A program made the position numbers and the translations under genes. Shown here one piece after another: positions 56,216-64,000 of a stretch of DNA of 64,000 nt; the stretch's first letter is position 1; each line of letters begins with the position of its first letter. This stretch comes from Siphonodentalium dalli (lineage: Eukaryota > Mollusca > Scaphopoda > Gadilida > Siphonodentaliidae), in contig CP136067.1 of assembly GCA_032622095.1 (NCBI GenBank), positions 78,394,705 to 78,458,704 on the forward strand, given 5' to 3'. The notes under the pieces were generated by a model, which had not been told where the DNA came from, searched no databases, and worked only from the letters and a program-made list of their open reading frames with translations.

Positions 56216-59200
56216 TAAAGTTATGGTAATACATATATATTACTATTACTATACCATGCATTCCACTGTTTGGGCGTTGTATAAAAATATTAGAATATGC
56301 TAACAATTAGTTTGGTGGAAAGAACCAGGCTTACATATATTTTTTTCATTCTATTGATTTATTTATTAATTTCTGGTGGGCGTTTGGGTCCAAAAAGTTG
56401 ACCCAGGAAAAACAGATTTCATGGATGTGGTGGTGGGTGGTCATGCAGGGAGTGGAAATAAAGTTGTTTCCCCTCTGTGTCTGCGGATTTGTTCAAGCCC
56501 CTCCACCTGAGTTCAGTCCAAAACATGTACCGAATGTAGTTAATATTCACATTTTGTCTGTAACTTCCATCTGACATTTCTGTTTGGCATTTCCAACTGC
56601 TGAACGTTTTGGCTAAAGTTGGGAGGGGGTCAAACACTCCGATATGCAATCCCCTGTTGCCACGTACACGAAGCTACCTCATGATGTCGGTTAATGTAAG
56701 GACACCAATTTGGCCAACATTTAAATATGGAGAAGGATCACATTCTTGATGAATGCTCTGCCACTTTGCCATTCACCCGGCCCTTGTGTCCCACATTATA
56801 TTTTGCGACCCCGCCCGCCCTTGTCGCAAATGATATACAAATGTATAGGAATTGCATGTTCACAGACTGCAGCGTTCTCATTTCTTATAAGAATATATAT
56901 AGAGACTACATGAGTGAATGTCACGGTAATAGAATATTCTAACAGGAGAATGGCACCAAAGAAACCCAGAAATTGAATAGCAATATTAAATATTATCTCG
57001 AAGGATACATGGTTATGTTCGGGATGCAAGAAATACACCAAAACAATTTAGATCTTCCGTTCCATTTCATTGCGCGATGATAGAAATTCGTCGAATCGCA
57101 CTATCATGTCAATGGCGCGTATATTCCAAAGCGTTATATATATATATAGTGTGTGCTCAAATGACACACCATTTAAGACCCATACCAGTTCTCTATATAT
57201 GTTCCACATACTGTTTTGTGAACTGGCAAAGGTAACACGTTTGAAAAATACCGTCAATTCCATACGAACGCCAAACTGAATCTTCTCTCGACACCAAAGC
57301 AAACAAAATCATACCATGCATGACGCACCTAACGGCGAATGTGCGTTCCCATGATTGGCGCTAACCGTTTGGGTGGGAACTTGTAGTTCGCAAACTGCAT
57401 ATAATACACAGCAGATATAAGGATGTTCTTTTCGCTGTTTTGTAACAATCCAACGTATCTAAAACAGAATCGGAAGCGCATTAGCTCTATAATGTGCTTC
57501 ATGATACCATCTCATGTCGACATAGATCATTTATGCTCCGAGGGAACACGAATTCCAAAATTGGAACTGTAGGTTGATCTCAGCCATTTCATGCCATCCC
57601 CTCGATGGGTGTGTGGCTGCAACACAAATGGTGTCCATCCGTATATATACTTTGGACGGACATTTTCTCTGGTCATTTTTTGAATTGCACCAAGCCATAT
57701 ATACATACCACACAAAGAACTCTCTAAGCATCGCCTCGATCCTCTCGAAAGGCTATAAATGGCGTTATATAGCAGTGGAAATAACTCGAATAAACTACCG
57801 TTAGAATATTGTTGTCGTTAGTTCGGTCTTTGAATATTAACGACGGGGAGACGGGGAGACGTTGTGTGTTTTTGGGTATATATGTAGAATGTAAATTTTG
57901 AGACACAAGGTTGTATTGCCCCACATCATAATTACTTGTAAGATCCATGCACGTCGAAGAGTGTATACTACCACACATGCGTCTTCAAGTTAAACACTAA
58001 TCAAAGAGAATTTCGCGACACAGCATGCCTCTACTTATGTACCGCTACACAATCATGGATCTGAATGAAAACACGGTTGGACTAAGAGAGTTTTGCAGGA
58101 GATATTTGGGTCACATATGAAAAACTTCGCCGAGTAAACCCAAACTGCACTTCATCAATTAATAACGAGGCGGGATTGATATTGAAATTACTGTATCAAG
58201 AGGAACGGTGTCAGACTGAATTATATGATAGAATCCCGGACGATATCCACGTGGATGGAATACGGCTGTGTGATAGACCAGGCGAGGGGTTGTATTTTTA
58301 TTTCAATATATGAAGAGAAAAACGTTATATATCTCGCTCTTAGAATCTATTTATCGACCTTCATGTATTTGGAATTTTCCTATACCACCACGATTCAAGT
58401 GATTGTTGGTATATCACTATATAATATCAGCCACTGGCTGTCCGATTAACCATGTACATGTATATTGCCATCGTATCACGGATTTCCCCAAAACAAGCAT
58501 GACCCCACTAGAATCGTACGTTTTGCTGCCCAATCATGCATGCAATGGACAATATCGAACGACCTTACATGATTATGGTAGTCGTATTAATGGGAATCAT
58601 ATGCTGTTCCAACTTTACTACTACCAGCCAGCTGTCATGTACATGTACATTCGGTAAATATTGCTCCAACGAATATATAAATATATAATATAAACCGCAG
58701 TACAACACGCTAAATCATTAGCAATATGCATAATATAGACTGAACAATACAGTACTTCATTTAAGTCATGTTTTCAACCCAGACCACCCATATCCACACC
58801 AACTCGTTAGGCATTGAGACGAGCTATTAAATACTAATAGATTATCTACTTTCTCCATGTCGTTTAGCATAAAACCCTAACGATTAATGACCTTAAAACG
58901 AGTAGGCCCACCCCATCTATCTAAATAACGTCTATGTCGCATACCATTATAAATTCCATTATTGAGAACAGAAAGTGTCTCCCAAGTAATCCTTGAGAGA
59001 GGTGCCCGTTGCATTATAACAGCGTAATTGATGGAGGTTCTACCTAAATGATGCTTTGTAAAACACATCCATTTTCTTGTTTCTATCGAATACTCATTTA
59101 AATAAAAAGCTATTTGTTTCCCGATACAATAACGGTGCTGGATGACGAATTGCCCCTGCCGCTCTACACTGAGCCCTCCATAGTGGCCCATGATTAATGT

Positions 59201-59929
59201 TACTCCTCATGAGGCAAGTAATAACTTTAAACTTTGATAGTCTAACGATGAAGATAAAAATCAAATGACAGCTAAAATTTATGGTAAAGTTTGGTATAAA
59301 TGGATGCTTCTTTCCCAAATGCCTTATTTTTGTTTTCGGTGTAGAGCTCGTTAGTTTCCGTTGGTGGTTCTGGTATAAGCATGGCTGAGCAAGGAATACG
59401 GTTTCTGTCAATGGGACATCGGTATATTGGATTTATTAGGCACACGACACCATTACACATTGTTTGTTCTAAGTCTCTTCTGCTGGATCATACGAAAACT
59501 TGTCTCTTCTGCAAGCAATCAACGTTCAAGGTAGATTCATTTTTTTTTAATTTATAGATGCAAATACTTTTTCTAGAAACGTAACGGGCGTCCATGTGGA
59601 CTATAGATATATGTGACGCATATACTGTAACCTTCGCTGATATAATGGAATATCTTCCTATATGCAAAACATATATGTTGTCTTCACTATGCGGCTCTTA
59701 TTGTTGACAGCTTTAAGATGCAGGATGTTATAGATTTAGCATCCATGTAGCAACTGGCATGAACAGCGAATACGGCAATAGAAAATGAACGACATAGTAG
59801 TTGCATGCCATCAGCAAAGTATTCCTTATCGGGATTCCCTTGTTCTAATTATAACCGAAAGTTCTCGGCCATTAACGGGTCTCTCCTACAACGGCTCGCG
59901 CGGGTGCAACACTGACACTGCGCTTATAT
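56216..59929. other. No recognisable gene
   Basis: A fragment at 56585-56635 (tttccaactgctgaacgttt, then aaagttgggaggggg) belongs to a small dispersed family. Minus-strand ORFs at 58877-59460 overlap in different frames and show no recognisable domain; they might be a decayed retroelement, but I cannot support this. Confidence 0.4.
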
Positions 59930-60135
59930 TAAATATACGGATGACATTCGCGATGGACATTGCTGTTAAAATAGTCACATCCGTTAAAACCATCATAAAC
60001 AGTATTAATACTACAATTTATAGACAGATTGTGTTCTTATACCAATCATAAATATAGCATGAATAGGATGTTATTGTCACGATCGTAAGCAGTGTTAGTA
60101 AACAAAAGCCATGTTATGTTACAGTACAGCACTTA
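59930..60135 (+). mobile_element. Divergent partial copy of the TTAA MITE
   Basis: Shares gctgttaaaatagtcacatc, then gtgttcttataccaatca and taaatatagcatgaatagga blocks, in order, with 19105-19220 of copy A. Ends and TTAA flanks are not evident. Older or truncated. Confidence 0.55.
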
Positions 60136-62390
60136 AAGAATGTGCAATAAGCAAAACACTGAACACTGGAGATATCCCACTGTAAGAACTTTGGTTATAA
60201 CAGCACCATGTTGTTTACAACGTACCGTTATATCGCTCGGTAATCACCGCCACTCAATATGCCGGTGTTGAATTGGCACCGTGAATCAATCACTCTTTAT
60301 GTGTTGTATATATAAACAAACGCTCTTCTCGTACAAGTGTATATTGTGGATAATATCCTACTCATACTATCATTATACTATAGTTTTAGTATATTCTTGA
60401 GGAAATTGTCATAATTTGGTAACTTTTATTCCAAATTATAACCTGCAACCAAGGTCATCCGTGCCTTAAAGTATATGCGTATTGGGTTTATAGTTGATAG
60501 ATGCATGCATCCCATTGCAATATTCCTGGGTGTGGACCAGTTCATTTCTCTCGTTTCGTTGAATTTCACAAGTTTCATAATGTATATTCCCCCACAATTT
60601 TGTTTTATATATCTTATTTATACATCTAGCTATGTGTGAGGACCCGGGATTTTATGTTGTATATTTTGTCGTCCTGCAGTCTTCAATTTCCAGAAATTAC
60701 AAGTTATTCTGTTTACAAAGCAGCGACAAATTTTGCATTTAATACCAGTCTGCGTTTTGTTGTATTTTACATCTTATATATGCGTAGATGTGTCCCATTG
60801 ACCGGTAACCTTTCACTACGATTTTCTCACTCAAAGGTTCATGAATTCCATGAAATTGCCGTCAGCTATATATGCGTTAACCCATTTATTGCAATATTTT
60901 ATTGGCAAATATCATTGATAAAGTTCTCAGTTTAAGTAAGGTTTTATGTTCAAATTATCGAGGCGGCTTCTAGCGCTTAGATAGATACGCGCTATGAAGG
61001 GGTTCCACATTGGACTACATAACTACATCCCCTTGAACCACATCCAACTGGTTTCTCACAATCGCCTGGATGGTAGCATATTCTAATTTAATCAGTAGTC
61101 GGGGGTGGGGGGTATCCTCATATCAAGTGGTCTAACGCCATGCAATTTCACCCCGATTTTCCTTTCTTAATTAATTATCAGTTTCTGACTGGCCACTGGG
61201 GAGGGACCGGGACATACACGATCGACCATGGTTCGGCCCGGTGTCGAGAATTTTTTTAATCTGAACATGAAATTTGCTAAATCCTAGCATTCAGACTGGC
61301 AGAAAGCTTTCCAATTGTTGGATATTTTGAATCCTGATAATTTCCAACTCATGGCCATTTCAAATTAACAAAAGTAGGAAAATATGCAAATGTTGTTGGT
61401 CTAAAAATTACGAATTCTCCATTAATAAATTGTTGGAAAATCAAACTACGAGAACAATTTCAACCTATTATTTGGTGGTGTGAAATTTCCAACAAATGTT
61501 GTATCAGGTATATCAAATTTCCAACTGTTGAACATTTGACCAAAGTTGGGGGAGAGAGACACCCATGTCGTCACCTCCCCGTCTCAACCTTTTGTACATG
61601 GGAATCAATATATCGTGGATATATTCATGTATATCACATTTGAATACAACCGTTCATATACTTTATCATATGTATAGGTGGGGATTGATTTCTCATTTTA
61701 ATATATATTTACCATCTGAACGGACATGGTGCATTTGAACCGCAAGACTGCATGGTGTATATTGTAGCGAGGATAATAACTGCCTCCGGGTTTAGATTCC
61801 GACAAAAATCCCAATTCTATGGATAAATATTCCCTTGGCCCGATCCTTCGATCTGTTGAAAGATTCCAAACAAATGTTTACTAAATATGACTAAATATTC
61901 CACAACTAAAATAAGGAACACATTCGTTCTTATATCTGACTGAAAGTAGATGTAGGACATTATTAGACCCTGGATCTAAAACAATACATTTTACACCGAA
62001 TATCGTTTGGAAAAATTTATATTTGAGCTATCATAATCTATTTTCTAAGTCTGAAAATTCCAACCGATTTATAGTCAACACTCGATCGGTCTATGACTAG
62101 TAGAATCCAATTGTTGAAAACCTTACCAAGATGAGTGAAACAATAGCACCAACCCCTTCCATCTGCCGCTCGCCCTTGATGAAAGCAACTGATTATCCTG
62201 AGGCCCATTTAATCTAAATACAAATATCCAACAATCGATAACAGTAAGCGTATAACGTCGGCCAATAAAGCGAATGCGAATAACAATCTATAACATAATA
62301 TCGTTTTTTTTTTTGCAGTTGGCTCACCATATATACATTAACCGTCGATGTGATGAATTCTACCCGTAAAACAGTTTGCGATTACAAAAC
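60136..62390. other. No gene; ttccaactgttgaa dispersed segments
   Basis: Segments near 61300, 61505-61560 and 62105-62160 repeat ttccaactgttgaacattt followed by accaaagttggggg-type sequence, also seen near 6721 and 56590. Otherwise featureless. Confidence 0.4.
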
Positions 62391-62395
62391 GTGTA

Positions 62396-62442
62396 CCGGT
62401 ACGGGTAGCTACCGTACGCGTACCTTACCCGTACCGGTTTGA
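62396..62442. repeat. Perfect 13-bp inverted repeat around TACGCGTA-type centre
   Basis: accggtacgggta and tacccgtaccggt flank an 18-base loop that is itself rich in ccgtacgcgtacc. It is GC-rich and CpG-rich in AT-rich surroundings. Purpose unknown. Confidence 0.8.
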
Positions 62443-64000
62443 AATAGCAAACTCGCTAATATCTTAGTTTAGTTATGTTACCTAGCAATTAACCTAAAAG
62501 CTTTTTGTCAATAAACCAAGGAATTCCCAATTCTAAGCAAAATTGTCATGTCTCGAACCAGCAACACCATTGACAAATTCAGGCTATAAAATATAAGTTA
62601 CGTTTTTTATAATTAATGTAACATATATTTACCTACATATTCAACCTATTTTCTGATGCAATGGTCATGTCGAACTAGAGGTTTTGATCAATATTCCACA
62701 TATGAAGTATCATAGAGTTAGAACAATATGTTTCAAAAATAGAATTATACCCCGTGTTCATGTGTTTACAAGTATAGAGAAAGTCGTACTCGCACAAGTC
62801 AGTCACTCATAGACGTGTAGAATCACATGACATGTGACGTGGGGTTACAATCACTATGGCGCAATCGCTTGAAGGGGAATTTGTCTAATGTTTACATTTG
62901 TTTGAACGTGTTTAAATGCGTCGTTTGAACGATGCTGAAAGTTGCGGCGATGGACAACAATATCATAGTGAAATAAAACTTGAGAAAAATAATAAGTATT
63001 GTCTTGACATTTGTAGTTTTGTTTTGTGTCAGTAAAGGGGTGGTAACAGTCGGCATAATATATTGCGGTGGATGCTCTACTGGCAGGCCTTTTTACACAT
63101 CGCAGATCGAACTGTCATGCATAATATAACATCCAATCCTGTCGAATATGGGCTTTAATACCAATGTGTATGGATCAGGTTTCGGGTGTGAACGAGTGGA
63201 AATCGTATTAGTAAATCTGGAGAAGATGTCCCGATGACTTACATATATACCGTGACGGGTGTTTTTTTTCTTCTATCAGTGCATGCATGCTATGTCGTAA
63301 ACTCCAAGTAAAACTAGCCGCTTTCGTGGTATGTTCTATACAACTAAAGCTGAAACCGTTGTGATATAGAAAAAAAGCTGAATAAATACCAAAAAAACTA
63401 ACAATAAACAAAGCGTGAGCATTGTCATTTACTTTATAATTACTAATTTACATTTATCGACGACCTCAATCGTAGCCTATACTCCGCGCGGATAGATATG
63501 TAAATTTTAAAGTGATGTGAATTTAACACTCCGCTAGGATGTTAAAATAGAAATGGAGAATAATCTTGCTCAAAGCAATTATTTTATTTAATCGTATAAT
63601 CCAAATTTACAACACAAAAAGTCATTCTTATATAATAATTAAATGCATTGAGTCTCGATGGCGAGACCATTTGCGTTAGTTTATTGCCGATTGTTGCGTC
63701 TCGAATCGAGACGTAAATATTTACAATTGAGTGTAGTTCAGACGATATTTTCTGTGGAGTGGCATGGTTGATTTCTTTGAGATATTCGGCGATGTTAGTA
63801 GAATGCTACATTCCCCCAAATGGCATAGCGCCTGAATACTAATTTATCAGTTTCGCGCACCCGAATAAGTCCATAATATGTCTTTAACGAATTATTGTAC
63901 CCCAGAAGAAAAGAGGGACTATACCAAATCAACTTGTTTCCGCCTATATCCATCTGTCCATCTCTCCGCCCGTCTTGCATCGGCCTGGGAATATACTTAT
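62443..64000. other. No recognisable gene
   Basis: AT-rich with short ORFs only. No repeat borders or RNA genes seen up to the window end. Confidence 0.4.

Noticed and set aside
55972-56229. 85-codon ORF across the U2-headed insertion as a protein
   Set aside because: It lies within a retroposed non-coding insertion, starts in U2 sequence and runs through the A-rich tail and target duplication.

Overview
This 64 kb window looks like AT-rich intergenic or intronic DNA from an animal, most likely a marine invertebrate. I cannot name the species or phylum. The grounds are: two copies of one APE-type non-LTR retrotransposon (LINE), many non-autonomous DNA elements (MITEs), minisatellites, SINE-like insertions, no operon structure, and no ORF that reads as a bacterial or cellular housekeeping gene. 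The only long intact coding sequence is a LINE polyprotein at 39553-42837 (minus strand). The two other ORFs above 400 codons are artefacts of a tandem repeat whose period is a multiple of three.

Layout. 0.7-2.8 kb: a broken LINE 3' fragment lies exactly between two 256-bp direct repeats that differ at 4 positions. This looks like an extraordinarily long target-site duplication. 3.5-4.8 kb: a homogeneous 54-bp minisatellite of about 23 copies. 8.3-8.8 kb: copies of a dispersed family, here called D1. 9.8-15.3 kb: a 5.5-kb structure with about 1.3-kb inverted arms, each made of a terminal segment plus two tandem subunits of about 350 bp (foldback-like). 15.7-17.8 kb: a TATCCCC-ended element with internal tandem units, another D1 copy, and a tandem array of about 165-bp units. 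19-26.4 kb: a TTAA-flanked MITE, a 448-bp MITE with perfect 18-bp inverted ends, a 1.2-kb element with TGTGTA-rich ends, and a 593-bp tandem duplication later split by a 405-bp insertion.

26.4-38 kb: more TCCCCCG-ended elements, a 0.9-kb element with a 64-bp hairpin, a second inverted copy of the TTAA MITE, a tRNA-like SINE head, a 36-bp tandem repeat and a second large hairpin. 38.8-42.8 kb: a young 5'-truncated LINE with a 19-bp target-site duplication and an open RT-bearing ORF. 42.9-64 kb: a relic of another LINE, a third large hairpin, short tandem repeats, a hAT-type MITE, and a SINE-like insertion whose head is the 5' end of U2 snRNA. Much of the rest has no structure I can recognise.

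There is no cooperating set of genes. The window is a record of mobile DNA. The most notable signals are the 256-bp duplication around a LINE, the U2-headed retroposon, the 5.5-kb inverted-arm element, and the nested insertions that allow events to be ordered. All alignments were done by eye, so boundaries may be off by a few bases.
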